Shown in pieces: positions 35,547-44,689 of a stretch of 64,000 nt of DNA; the first letter of the stretch is position 1, and each line of letters starts with the position of its first letter. The DNA comes from Herpetosiphon aurantiacus DSM 785 (GTDB lineage: Bacteria; Chloroflexota; Chloroflexia; Chloroflexales; Herpetosiphonaceae), in assembly GCA_000018565.1 (NCBI GenBank), contig CP000876.1:1-64000 (forward strand), given 5' to 3'. A program made the position numbers and the translations under genes. The notes beneath the pieces were generated by a model. It was given only the letters and a program-made list of their open reading frames with translations, did not search any database and was not told where the DNA came from.

Positions 35547-35580
35547 ACTATAGGGATAGGCTGGCGACAGATTGTTGACA
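35547..35580 (-). promoter_or_regulatory. SARP-like promoter of the CARDB-like gene
   Basis: On the minus strand: TGTCAAC (35580-35574), AATC, TGTCGCC (35569-35563), 10 nt, TATAGT (35552-35547). Spacing is identical to the promoters at 27614 and 49403; the second half-site is the most divergent of the six. The ATG lies about 140 nt downstream. Confidence 0.6.
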
Positions 35581-35629
35581 ATCAGCATCGGATATCCTGG
35601 CGATGGGTGGTATGAAAAGTCAAACTGAT

Positions 35630-35694
35630 CCGGACATGACACGTTGTTTTCCAATGAACTGATAGTTCATTGGAAAACAACGTGTCATGTCCGG
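35630..35694. repeat. Perfect 31-bp stem inverted repeat with 3-bp centre
   Basis: Arms 35630-35660 and 35664-35694 are exact complements (beginning CCGGACATGACACGTTG) around gat. It lies between the SARP-like promoter and the IS110-like remnant. It is too long and perfect for a simple terminator and has no T-run; it may be an IS or recombination structure. Confidence 0.85.
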
Positions 35695-35702
35695 CGGGTA
35701 TG

Positions 35703-35911
35703 GGGCTGGTGGGGATTGACGTGGTGGCGGTGAGGCCTATCGGCGGCAACCGTTCAAACATTGATTACGGAAATTGACACCGACAAGAGTCGATTCCCAA
35801 CGGTGAAGCAGTTCTGCTCGTGGTTTTGATAGACGGGCGCGGCTGCGTGAAACATCAGCGATTTTCATGTGCGCATGCGTGATAGCTAGCGACTTGACAT
35901 TGTCATACATT
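35703..35911 (+). pseudogene. IS110-like transposase remnant, left copy
   Basis: Fragment reading GLSAATVQTLITEIDTDKSR and FPTVKQFCSWF then a stop, matching the transposase_20 region of IS110 proteins. The adjoining 35826-35911 (AGACGGGCG...GAAACATCAGCGATTTTC...CGACTTGACATTGTCATAC) recurs inverted at 37908-37995, so the two remnants face each other around the protease and cupin genes. Confidence 0.7.
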
Positions 35912-36139
35912 GGATGCCGAACCCCAGATTAAGAGATATGTCTCCCCTTTCTTGACACAGAGGACAGGCGCGACCGCTTCGCTCAAGAACCCGAAAAACA
36001 ACATATTGGCAACATCTTGTCACCAACTACTTGGTAGCTTGTACATACTAACGTGCCAAGCATTCTTACCAAACAAGCTTGGTAATGACAGTAGATAGGC
36101 CGATCTGTTCACCTAGTCTTAGTAACGAGGAACATATCT

Positions 36140-37066
36140 ATGTCCATCCCTCATTCATTGTTTCACGTACGTCGTTTGATTGTTCTCTTGGTTCTGCTGA
36201 TGATGATTATTGGACAAAAACCTTCGCATGCGCAGGACAATGCTCCTGCCCCACATGATCCGCATACGCCGGTTACCAATACTGGATCGCTGCCGCCTAA
36301 ATTCGCCCTAGCCCCGGATGCCGTCATTTCCCCCTCAACAGGCAGCGAACTCCCAAGCACCGACGAGCCACAAGAGGAGGTCAGCATCAACAGCATCATC
36401 GGTCCCGATTCGCGCAAACGAATCCTCAATACGCTCCCTTATCCATATGGGACGATCGTACACCTCTACGTATCATACCCTCTTGCTGAGGGAGAATGCA
36501 GCGGGGTTCTGATCAGCCCCGACACCGTCCTGACCGCCGGCCATTGCGTCTTTACAAAGGAGCATGGTGGCTGGGCGGATTTCATAATAGCTTCGCCGGG
36601 ACGAAATGGTAGTAATACCTTTCCCCATCCTCCTTGTCCCGATAAACAGCTGTTTAGCACGACTGGCTGGATACACGACCTTAATCCGAGTTACGACTAT
36701 GGTGTGATTAAGTTGACTTGCTCATATACTGCTACAGGATGGATGGGCGTGAGGGCGGCTCCTGATGCGGGACTTAGGGGACAAACCACAATCCTGACTG
36801 GATATCCGAGCGATAAACCGTTGGGTACGATGTGGAACTCACAGGATAGTGTGCGGAACTACAGTTCCAGTCAGGTATTTTATCAGAACGATGCCACCCA
36901 AGGACAAAGTGGTTCGCCAGTATGGAATAGGAACGACATCACCTGTAATCCGTGTGTTTTCGCCATACATACGGATGGAGTGAGTCCAGGTACTGGGGGC
37001 AACAATGGAGGCGTGAGGATAGATGCCGAAATTATGGAGAACCTTTGGAGTTGGATTGCTCCATAA
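36140..37066 (+). CDS. Secreted V8/glutamyl-endopeptidase-like serine protease
   Basis: 308 residues. Signal peptide (LIVLLVLLMMIIGQKPSHAQ) and a P/T-rich pro-region to about residue 95. The trypsin-fold catalytic triad is His135 (LTAGHC), Asp186 (YDYGVIKL) and Ser257 (GQSGSPVW). Motif spacing is like the S1B (V8-type) peptidases; specificity cannot be read off. Cysteines near CSGVL and TAGHC could pair. It is bracketed with the cupin gene by inverted IS110-like remnants, suggesting import as a block. Confidence 0.88.
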   Translation: MSIPHSLFHVRRLIVLLVLLMMIIGQKPSHAQDNAPAPHDPHTPVTNTGSLPPKFALAPDAVISPSTGSELPSTDEPQEEVSINSIIGPDSRKRILNTLPYPYGTIVHLYVSYPLAEGECSGVLISPDTVLTAGHCVFTKEHGGWADFIIASPGRNGSNTFPHPPCPDKQLFSTTGWIHDLNPSYDYGVIKLTCSYTATGWMGVRAAPDAGLRGQTTILTGYPSDKPLGTMWNSQDSVRNYSSSQVFYQNDATQGQSGSPVWNRNDITCNPCVFAIHTDGVSPGTGGNNGGVRIDAEIMENLWSWIAP

Positions 37067-37253
37067 AAGTAAACTGAAGTGCATGTCAAAGCAGTAACGC
37101 TCCTTGAAAAAGATAGCGTATCCCGGTGATCTACGATGCATCCAGATACACGACGATCACTGGGATGCACCAATCTCTCGAACTATTTAGGAAATGTAAC
37201 CTATTTCAACCTTTCCGATCCTACCGACAAACCCATCTTTTGCGGGGGAATCT

Positions 37254-37886
37254 ATGCCTAAAACAGCTAATTATAAAGCGGGCGATGTCGTCGTGAACCC
37301 CATCACCGGTGAGCGTGGAGTTGTCCGCCTAGGAGCGAGCGAGTCTCATGACGGGAGCGGCGTGTATGATCTCTACGTTCAACCAGGCGGTGCTGTAGCT
37401 GGCGAGCATATCCATCCCAATATGCTAGAAAGCTTTACCGTGCTGCGGGGCAGGGTTGGGTTTCGGATCGATGGCAAAGAATCGATCGTGGAGTTGGGTG
37501 CAAAAATGACTGTGCCGATCGGTGTGGCCCACGATTGGTGGAACGTCGGCGACGAAGAAGCCCACGTGCTAGTCGAGGTCTATCCAGCAGCCAGGTTTGA
37601 GGAGGCTATCACCGATCTATTCGGATTGGCACGGAACGGCAAGACCAACACCAATGGGATGCCGAAGCTGCTCCAGGGGGCGCTCTTCGCCCGTGAGTAC
37701 AAGGATGTGCTCTACTTCACGAAACCGCCGCTCTGGGTGCAAAACATTCTCTTCGCAGTGTTAGCACCTATCGCCAAACTGCTGGGCTATCAGGGCAGTT
37801 ACCCAGAATACCGCACCCAGCCGCGTGGATGGGTCGAGGTGGAGCCTTGGCCACTCACGGATAAAGAGAACGGGCGAGCACGTTAA
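37254..37886 (+). CDS. Cupin-domain protein
   Basis: 210 residues. A single cupin barrel in the first ~120: GAVAGEHIHPNMLESFTVLR and GRVGFRIDGKE give motif 1 (H-x-H-x4-E-like), and PIGVAHDWWNVGDEEAHVL gives motif 2. The C-terminal ~80 residues include a hydrophobic stretch (WVQNILFAVLAPIAKLLGY) that may contact membrane. The function cannot be fixed; related proteins include metal-binding oxidases and isomerases. Preceded by a GGGGG-rich site. Confidence 0.8.
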   Translation: MPKTANYKAGDVVVNPITGERGVVRLGASESHDGSGVYDLYVQPGGAVAGEHIHPNMLESFTVLRGRVGFRIDGKESIVELGAKMTVPIGVAHDWWNVGDEEAHVLVEVYPAARFEEAITDLFGLARNGKTNTNGMPKLLQGALFAREYKDVLYFTKPPLWVQNILFAVLAPIAKLLGYQGSYPEYRTQPRGWVEVEPWPLTDKENGRAR

Positions 37887-37907
37887 ATCAATAGGGGGTA
37901 TTGCACC

Positions 37908-38292
37908 AATGTATGACAATGTCAAGTCGCTATGCTATCGCGCATGCGTGCAGGAAAATCGCTGATGTTTCTCGTAGCCACGCCCGTCTGCACGCTGCGG
38001 TGCGGATGCATCGCGGATCATTGACTTGCGCGTTAATCGCGATGATGCCGTCCAGGTGGATCGGTCGTCTGACCTGGCGGCGGTAAGGAGGCGAGACGGC
38101 TCGAAAAACCAATGTCGGCATCACCATGGTGATCCAATCCACGGTGGACTTCGTAAGCATATGCCAAACGACAACCACGAATTTATAGGCAATGGCAACA
38201 ATCGTCTCTTGCGCCTCATTGCGCTTGGCTGAGCCGCGTGAACCCATCCTTCCAGTGAGGATTAAACGCACCGCCAAGATGATTGCGAACAT
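37908..38292 (-). pseudogene. IS110-like transposase remnant, right copy
   Basis: Minus-strand frame with KRNEAQETIVAIAYKFVVVV and WHMLTK, like the C-terminal end of IS110/IS116 transposases. The outer part 37908-37995 is an inverted copy (about 85 bp, ~85-90% by eye) of 35826-35911. Marks the right border of the protease-cupin block. Confidence 0.6.
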
Positions 38293-38667
38293 TTATTCTG
38301 TTCAGGCGAGTGCTAATTGTCATTCATAGGAGTACGAATCACTTAGGGTATCTTGATAAATGCGTTTCCTAAATATCTATTTAGATATAGCTAATTAGGG
38401 GTAAGGCAACGATTCAAGCAATCGTCGTAATGGTCAGAGCACTGTTGCACGGTCACTTAATCTTCGTCGTCCATCAAACGGTGGCACGAACAACCGCCGA
38501 TCGAGGGCTGACCGCCTCATCGTGAATCACGCGGAGTGTGCAAAGGGCATTTGACTATTACAGTAGCTGATCGAATCGTTGCCATACCTCAATTAGCTTT
38601 ATTCATGCTCTATTACAGCTATGTACTCACCGTCGTTTTGTTATGACGTTGCCTTGGAGATTGCATA
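38293..38667. other. Intergenic stretch, no gene seen
   Basis: Contains a small AT-rich dyad (AAATATCTATTTAGATATAG) near 38372-38391 and no convincing reading frame. It must hold the promoter of the glycosyltransferase gene, but no strong -35/-10 pair stands out. Confidence 0.4.
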
Positions 38668-39894
38668 ATGAGCACCATTATCTATCTGCTTCCACCAGCC
38701 CACGGTCATGTAAATCCTACCCTGCCAGTCATCCAAGAATTAGTGACCCGTGGTGAAACCATCATTTGCTACAACACGGCGGAGTTTCGTGTGCAGATTG
38801 AACAGACTGGTGCCCACTTTCGGGCCTATCCTCCCATGGAGATGACCCCGGTCGCGCTCTCGAGACTCCTCCAGGACGGCAATCTCGCCAGGATAACGGG
38901 GTTAATCCTCCGCACCACTGAACACCTGTTGCCCTTCTTGCTTGATGCGTTTGCGCATGAAAAACCTGATCTGATCGTCTTTGATTCGATTGCGCTCTGG
39001 GGGAAAATGGCAGCAACCATCTTAGGGGTGCATGCCGTAGCGTCGATTAGTCATTTCGTCATGGATGAACATCAGTTACCATTTCTCGATATCGTGCGCC
39101 TGTTGGGCCAGGTACTCCCCCAGATGCCAGCGATCCTTTTCGCGCGTCGTCGCCTGATGAATACCTATGGAACCGCGTATCCCTCAGCCCGTCCCTTGTT
39201 TCCTATGCGCGGTGACTTAAACATTGTCTTTACGTCACAGGAATTACAGCCCTCCATCCCATTAATTGATGCGACATTCCGGTTTGTTGGTCCTGCGATC
39301 AATCCACAGACACGCAGCGGTACGTCCATGGCCGATGAACTCGGGCAGGAGAAGGTAATCTATATTTCCTTGGGAACGATTCACACACCACAATCATCGT
39401 TCGTGCGGACGTGTTTTGCAGCCTTTGCTGACTATCCAACCCGCGTCATCATGTCCGTGGGATCCCAAGTGGCTAGCAGTGCGATTGGTTCAATCCCCGC
39501 AAACTTCATCGTGCGGCCATCCGTCCCGCAACTTGATGTCCTTCAGCAGACGGCGGTTTTTATTACGCATGGTGGTATGAATAGTATCCATGAAGGGTTA
39601 TACTATGGTGTTCCCCTCATCCTTATCCCGCACCAAGTCGAGCAATTGCTCAATGCGCGGATCGTGACAGCCCGCGGGGCAGGATACCTTCTTACGCATC
39701 AGCTCACTCATACGCAGATCACCGTACCCATCCTCCGTCAAGCCGTAGACACTGTGATGGCTGATCCGCACTATCGCGTAGCGGCACAGTCTCTCCAGGG
39801 TTCCTTGCGTGCAACGGGTGGCTATTATCAGGCAGCAGATGCCATTCAGTCCTACATCAGTGAATCAAGAATGATAGTCGTAACGCCTGTATAG
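38668..39894 (+). CDS. MGT-type (GT1) glycosyltransferase
   Basis: 408 residues, close to the macrolide glycosyltransferase/YjiC family. N-terminal acceptor-domain start IIYLLPPAHGHVNPTLPVIQ, and C-terminal nucleotide-sugar motif VFITHGGMNSIHEGLYYGVP followed by IPHQVEQLLNARI. These cytoplasmic enzymes transfer a sugar from UDP- or dTDP-sugar to small hydrophobic acceptors, as resistance or tailoring steps. The product could act on a natural product or a foreign macrolide. It stands alone among IS remnants. Confidence 0.92.
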   Translation: MSTIIYLLPPAHGHVNPTLPVIQELVTRGETIICYNTAEFRVQIEQTGAHFRAYPPMEMTPVALSRLLQDGNLARITGLILRTTEHLLPFLLDAFAHEKPDLIVFDSIALWGKMAATILGVHAVASISHFVMDEHQLPFLDIVRLLGQVLPQMPAILFARRRLMNTYGTAYPSARPLFPMRGDLNIVFTSQELQPSIPLIDATFRFVGPAINPQTRSGTSMADELGQEKVIYISLGTIHTPQSSFVRTCFAAFADYPTRVIMSVGSQVASSAIGSIPANFIVRPSVPQLDVLQQTAVFITHGGMNSIHEGLYYGVPLILIPHQVEQLLNARIVTARGAGYLLTHQLTHTQITVPILRQAVDTVMADPHYRVAAQSLQGSLRATGGYYQAADAIQSYISESRMIVVTPV

Positions 39895-39959
39895 AATTAG
39901 ACCATTCATCCACATAATGAAATGATGTGGTCTCGGACGTACAGATGAGTATACTATCA

Positions 39960-40165
39960 TGCCCTTACGGAAAAAGAACCAAACCTATCAATGACCCTGC
40001 AAAAACCTTGCACCTTTACGCCGGAATTTCACCAAATGGCCATTGATCTGGACTTGCATGCCGAACAAGACGCGACATCAAATAGCTGGAGCAGGAGAAT
40101 ACCATTCTAAAAAAAGCCGTGGCTATCTTCGTGCATCCATCACTGAGTGGTATCGGTTCGCCCAT
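39960..40165 (+). pseudogene. IS3-family orfA remnant
   Basis: Decayed orfA: MPLRKKNQTYQ then a stop, FTPEFHQMAIDLDLHAEQD in another frame and ENTILKKAVAIFVHPS near the end (the usual ILKKA leucine-zipper end). Several frameshifts and stops. Confidence 0.65.
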
Positions 40166-40169
40166 TAGG

Positions 40170-40221
40170 CCTGCCCCGATTATTCAGCAGATTAACGTAT
40201 CTGCTGAATAATCGGGGCAGG
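40170..40221. repeat. 23-bp stem inverted repeat
   Basis: Arms 40170-40192 and 40199-40221 (cctgccccgattattcagca + gat) are exact complements around taacgt. It lies in the IS graveyard between orfA remnant and further debris. Confidence 0.85.
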
Positions 40222-40714
40222 GGGCTTATGCATGCCAGATTGAGCGTTCTCTCGGCTTCCAAGCCGGCTGGGGCGGTGTCTCCTGCTATGAGGTTTCAAG
40301 AGGATTTGCCTGTGCCCGTGCGGTAATCTCGTCCGTCAAGGGAACTAGTGTCTGGTCATCACATAGCATCGTATACAGATAGGCATAGAAATTGCGCTCC
40401 AGCTTGGCGGTGGTCGCCGCAAGCGTCTGAACCGTATCCCACGCCTGTGTTCAAATTTAGGTTATCAAACGTCCGCAATGATTGAAGCGGCGTGGAGCGG
40501 ATAAGAGCGATTCTCCATCCAAACACATCACTGTGAGCTGGCAGTGCTGCGCCTGCGTCGTGATCGTATCAATGGTTATCCCACCATCGCTGACCAACAG
40601 GGAACAGGGCTTGCAGGGCCGTTTGGGATTCATGCATACGCCAAGCAGAGCATGGCCGTTGCACCGAGAATGTTCCAGAGCCTGTCGTGGCTTAGCGTGA
40701 TCAGTACACGCTAA
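40222..40714. other. IS debris: unidentified minus-strand remnant and IS3 orfB tail
   Basis: 40300-40440 on the minus strand reads AWDTVQTLAATTAKLERNFY then AYLYTMLCDDQTLVPLTDEI, probably a transposase piece of unknown family. 40445-40503 is an IS3 orfB tail (LGYQTSAMIEAAW-like, also at 52375 and 59787). 40656-40678 is the third copy of the CTGGAACATTCTCGG repeat, and 40685-40700 is an end fragment of the 1930-bp IS. Confidence 0.6.
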
Positions 40715-43700
40715 TTACCCTTGTTTTTCTCCAGTATCAGTGCGTGCTGCTGCTAGGGCCTGCTCTACAGTCCAGTCCTGACCCTGATACCATGCTATCG
40801 AGAACTCTTCGTCGCCAAGCTCGTGTCGCAAGTCAGCGAGGACTTGGGCACGATGCCGCTGTTCGATGGGTTCGATCTGCATATCCAGCGCCGTACGTGC
40901 CGCGCTGGTTGCGGCCAGCAGCTGAATAGCCAGGCGCGGATGTTTTTCCGCAGCCACTTCGGCGAGTCCTTCAATATTCATGACTGTATTCATGGGTGCC
41001 GAGATTCCATTGATGAGCTGCTGGCTGTCCAGAAAGTAGCGGCACGCTGTTGCGCGGTCACTCTGCAGCAACGCAAGAAACCCCAAACTTCCCAGGGCGT
41101 TGACTCTGGCGATAGCATGATCGTTCTGCTCGGCCAACGCCAAGGCTTCGGCGAGGAGCATCGCCGCGCGTGTGTGCTGGTTTGTCAACGCCAGATAAGA
41201 TCCAAAATCAATGAGGAAGATCGCTAGGGTAACCTGACTGTAGGCACCGCTATCGACTGTTGCACGTGCAATGATTAATCCTTCTTCAAACAGGGCCATG
41301 CCACGTTCAATATTGACCAATCCTCCGCAGAGCGCGGCTGCAAGGTTGCGAATCGTCCTGACGAGATGCAGTGGGTCTTCTGTCTTACGACTGAGGACGA
41401 GGGCTGCTTCAGAGAGTGCACAGCCGTGCACAAAATCTCCACGATAGCAATAGATTCGCCCCATGTTGATCAGCAAATCTGACTCAATGAGCGGAGCTGC
41501 AACGTCGCGGCACAGATCAAGACCCTCAGTGAACCAGTCCAGCGCCGTATCCCGATCACCATAAAACGCAGCAGCACTCCCAGCAATCATGAGCAGATGG
41601 ATATGTTTCTCCGATGCCAATCCCCGACTGTGATCAAGCACCTGTGGTATCCAATGGCGGGCTTCATGGTACTCACCGCGCCAGCGCCAAAGCACTTGCA
41701 ATATGTTAGTGATATCGATAGCGCCGGCACCGCCATCGGGTTGCCCGAGAAACCATGCCAGTGCCACGCGCAAATTATCATGATCCAGTGCAAGCATAGT
41801 CAGCCAGGCCGTACTCTGTTCGCCCTGGATGTGGAGTGTGGCACGAAGCGCGAGCTCACGATAAAACGTGGCATGCGCCTCGTCCGCCGTGCCAGCACCA
41901 CCGCGTGCTTTCAGTTGCTCCTGGGCGTACTCGCGCAGGGTATCCAACATGTCAAAACGCGGCTCCTCCCCCGGAATTGAAAAAATCATGTTGTGCTCAA
42001 GCAATCCATGCATCAGATCTAACACGGCGATCTCGTCAGGCACCGGCGCAGCGGCTGGCATCTGGTGCTGCATCACGGCTGCGGCAGCAGCCAATGACCA
42101 CCCACCGGCGAAGACTGCTAGGTTGGCAAACATCGCCTGCGCCGACAGATCAAGCAATCGATGGCTCCAGTCAATCGTGGCCCGTAAGGTTTGCTGGCGC
42201 TCTGGAAGAATGTGTGGCCCGCGCGTGAGCAACGTCAGGCGATGGTTCAGTCGTGCAAGCACGGCACCTGGTGTAAGGGTGATAAGCCGGGTGGAGGCCA
42301 GTTCAAGGGCCAGCGGCAGTCCATCCAAGCGCACGCAGATGGCGGCGATATCTGCTGCATTTTCCTCACTTAACATGAACCAAGGCTGGCGTTCGCGTAC
42401 GCGATGAATCAGCAGGGCTACGGCTGGCTGGAGCGCCAGTTGCTCGATCGGTGGCAATGTGGCTAGGGATGGGACGGGCAGTGGCGGCACAGGAACTAGT
42501 TGCTCCCCTGGCAAATTTAATGCGACCCTGCTGGTCACCAGAACCCGTAGGTTTGGTGCTGCCACCAACAACTCCGCGATCACGCCTGTCCCGTCTAGGA
42601 GATGTTCAGCGTTGTCGAGCACCAAAAGCATGTGTTTGGGCTGGAGCGCTGTATGTAGCTGATCTGCCACAGCCGCACTGGCTGCGCTCCAGCCAGTGGT
42701 GCGAACCCCGCAGGCGTAGGCGATGGCATCGCGAAGTAATCCCGGTACGCGCAGAGATCCAAGCGCGACCCAGACCACCCCATCCGGGAAATCGACGCTG
42801 GCGGCGATTTGCTGTGCGAGGTGGGTTTTGCCACTGCCGCCGGGACCGTTCAGTGTGATCAGGCGAGGCATCGCACTCGCGAGCATGGTTGTTATGATCG
42901 CTACCTCGGCATCGCGGCCATACAATGGTTTAGTAACCAACATCTGGCCCTTTTCAGTGACATCAGGTGCCCAGACGGGGGCCTCGTCCGCCGAATCGGG
43001 GTTGATCACTGATTCGGGACGAGCAGGGAAATCGACTGGGTGAGTCACCGCGTTTCCCGCTAGGATCAGGCCTCGTTGACCCGCCGTTTCAGAGGGAAAG
43101 GGACTCTGGCCCGCACGAACCTGCTCGTAGATGGCCAACGTTTCGGGTAGAGGCGTGACACCAAGCTCCTGCTCAAGTAAGGTGCGGCAGTGCTCAAAGT
43201 GCCGCACGGCAGCACCGCGATCACCGATGGTTGCATATAGGCCGATCAGGTGTCGATGGACATCTTCGGCCAACGGGTTCAAGGCTAGGGATTGTTGGGC
43301 AGTACGGATAGCCAGCGGATAGTTGCGTACCACAGTGGCCTGCTCAAGTAGGGTGTCAAGCACAGCCAACGTGCGGTTCTCCCAGTTGCTGCGTTCCTGG
43401 GCCAGCCACAGCTCAAATTCCGGGGCATCGGCGAGGGCCACCCCATGGAGAAAGGGGCCGCGTACCAGGGTTACTGCATGATCAAGGGCTTCCAGTCGGT
43501 GCTCAGGATCAGTGGTGGCAACCGCATGCATGAAAACGGAGCTATCAATCCAGACGCGTTCAGGATCAAGGGTAACATGATCAGGTGTGGCGATGAGTAT
43601 GCGAGGATCGGGGATGTCCTGGCGAAGACGGGTCAGCAGATGGGTCAGATGGCGGCGTGCGGTCAGATCGGGCATGTCGGGCCAGAAAAGGTAAACTAGC

Positions 43701-43885
43701 TCGGTGCGTGCCACTGGGTTCAGATCTGAGGCCAAACGATACAGCAGCGCGCGGGCTTGGCGCCGAGCAATCGAGAAGGGAGTATTGGCCCAAAGCAAGA
43801 CGGGAGTGCCAAGCACGTACACCCGAAAGTCGGCGGCGGCAGAAGTGTCCGGCGGCAAATAGGGTATGGGTAATTGTCGCAACAT
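40715..43885 (-). CDS. AfsR/SARP-type transcriptional activator (BTAD, NB-ARC, TPR)
   Basis: 1056 residues. An N-terminal OmpR-like DNA-binding part (FRVYVLGTPVLLWAN...RRQARALLYRLAS) is followed by a bacterial transcriptional activation domain around residues 110-265 (WIDSSVFMHAV, EQELGVTPLPETLAIYEQV). The NTPase has a P-loop at about 346-353 (GPGGSGKT) and Walker B MLLVLDNAEHL. From ~700 come TPR-like helical repeats (WFTEGLDLCRD, ALSEAALVLSRKTEDPLHLV). Such proteins activate secondary-metabolite and exoprotein genes by binding direct repeats one helical turn apart at the -35 region. Three promoters in this window have that geometry. A 26-bp palindrome lies 86 bp upstream of the start. Confidence 0.9.
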   Translation of the reverse strand: MLRQLPIPYLPPDTSAAADFRVYVLGTPVLLWANTPFSIARRQARALLYRLASDLNPVARTELVYLFWPDMPDLTARRHLTHLLTRLRQDIPDPRILIATPDHVTLDPERVWIDSSVFMHAVATTDPEHRLEALDHAVTLVRGPFLHGVALADAPEFELWLAQERSNWENRTLAVLDTLLEQATVVRNYPLAIRTAQQSLALNPLAEDVHRHLIGLYATIGDRGAAVRHFEHCRTLLEQELGVTPLPETLAIYEQVRAGQSPFPSETAGQRGLILAGNAVTHPVDFPARPESVINPDSADEAPVWAPDVTEKGQMLVTKPLYGRDAEVAIITTMLASAMPRLITLNGPGGSGKTHLAQQIAASVDFPDGVVWVALGSLRVPGLLRDAIAYACGVRTTGWSAASAAVADQLHTALQPKHMLLVLDNAEHLLDGTGVIAELLVAAPNLRVLVTSRVALNLPGEQLVPVPPLPVPSLATLPPIEQLALQPAVALLIHRVRERQPWFMLSEENAADIAAICVRLDGLPLALELASTRLITLTPGAVLARLNHRLTLLTRGPHILPERQQTLRATIDWSHRLLDLSAQAMFANLAVFAGGWSLAAAAAVMQHQMPAAAPVPDEIAVLDLMHGLLEHNMIFSIPGEEPRFDMLDTLREYAQEQLKARGGAGTADEAHATFYRELALRATLHIQGEQSTAWLTMLALDHDNLRVALAWFLGQPDGGAGAIDITNILQVLWRWRGEYHEARHWIPQVLDHSRGLASEKHIHLLMIAGSAAAFYGDRDTALDWFTEGLDLCRDVAAPLIESDLLINMGRIYCYRGDFVHGCALSEAALVLSRKTEDPLHLVRTIRNLAAALCGGLVNIERGMALFEEGLIIARATVDSGAYSQVTLAIFLIDFGSYLALTNQHTRAAMLLAEALALAEQNDHAIARVNALGSLGFLALLQSDRATACRYFLDSQQLINGISAPMNTVMNIEGLAEVAAEKHPRLAIQLLAATSAARTALDMQIEPIEQRHRAQVLADLRHELGDEEFSIAWYQGQDWTVEQALAAARTDTGEKQG

Positions 43886-43970
43886 ACATATCCTTCGTGC
43901 AGCAGTGTGATCGGGATTCAGCCCGAAGTGCTATCCAGCCGAGGGTGATGCCAACTGGATTGGGGCGAAC

Positions 43971-43996
43971 ATGAGTCGGAGTATACTCCGACTCAT
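43971..43996. promoter_or_regulatory. 26-bp perfect palindrome upstream of the SARP gene
   Basis: Perfect dyad beginning ATGAGTCGGAGTATACT at 43971 and ending ACTCAT at 43996, centred on GTATAC. It is a likely operator for a dimeric repressor controlling the SARP gene. The flanks 43886-43970 and 43997-44160 show no gene; 44030-44080 resembles an IS end also seen at 53150-53185. Confidence 0.7.
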
Positions 43997-44160
43997 CATA
44001 TCACTGAATCGGTCGATTGGACTAGCAGGTGATTTGTAAAGAAGTGTGCAAAATCAATTTAGCTAGGCATGCATATTTTCGAGAGACTGTCCAATAGCGT
44101 GCCTATTCGGTTCCCAACCCAAAGACACTTCTTTCCAGAAGAGGCTTGTAAGGTGATACC

Positions 44161-44597
44161 ATGCCACGAGCGAAACACAAACCAGCAGCAGCGATTGCTG
44201 ACCAACTAGCCATGCCCTCGGTTGAGCGCATGCATCAGGAACTGGCGACGGACACCTCGATCGAGGATTTCTTCGGCAAAGAAGGGATTTTTGCCCGCCT
44301 GTTCGCGACACCATGGAGCAGATGCTCGACGCAGAACTGACCGCGCATCTCGGCTATGAACCCTATGCTCCAGAAGGCCGGAATTCTGGTAATACCCGCG
44401 ATGGCAGCCGTCCCCGCCGCCTGCGCACCTCGGCGGGCGACCACACCATTCAGGTGCCGCGTGACCGCAACAGCACCTTCCAACCAGCGCTCCTCGACCC
44501 CTACCAGACGAGTACGAACGAACTGGAGGAGAAGATTATTGCGCTCTATTTCAAAGGCGTATCAGCGTGCGACATTCAACAAACCCTGCATGAGTTG
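44161..44597 (+). pseudogene. IS256-family transposase, N-terminal part
   Basis: Reads MPRAKHKPAAAIADQLAMPS, then FGKEGIFARLF, and after a frameshift near 44310 MEQMLDAELTAHLGYEPYAP, TIQVPRDRNSTFQPALLDPY and FKGVSACDIQQTLHEL. This is the IS256 (mutator-type) N-terminal domain. It is cut at 44597 by the IS1182 insertion and continues at 48283. Confidence 0.9.
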
Positions 44598-44689
44598 ACT
44601 CTGTTGGGTAAGGGTGGGTAAGGCATGGCTTGACCCCTCCCTTACGATGGTGATGCCGCATCCCATCGTTTGTCAGCAAGGATGGTCAG

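Noticed and set aside
35222-35581. Minus-strand frame overlapping the CARDB-like gene start
   Set aside because: It covers the promoter itself and reads the secreted protein in the wrong frame.
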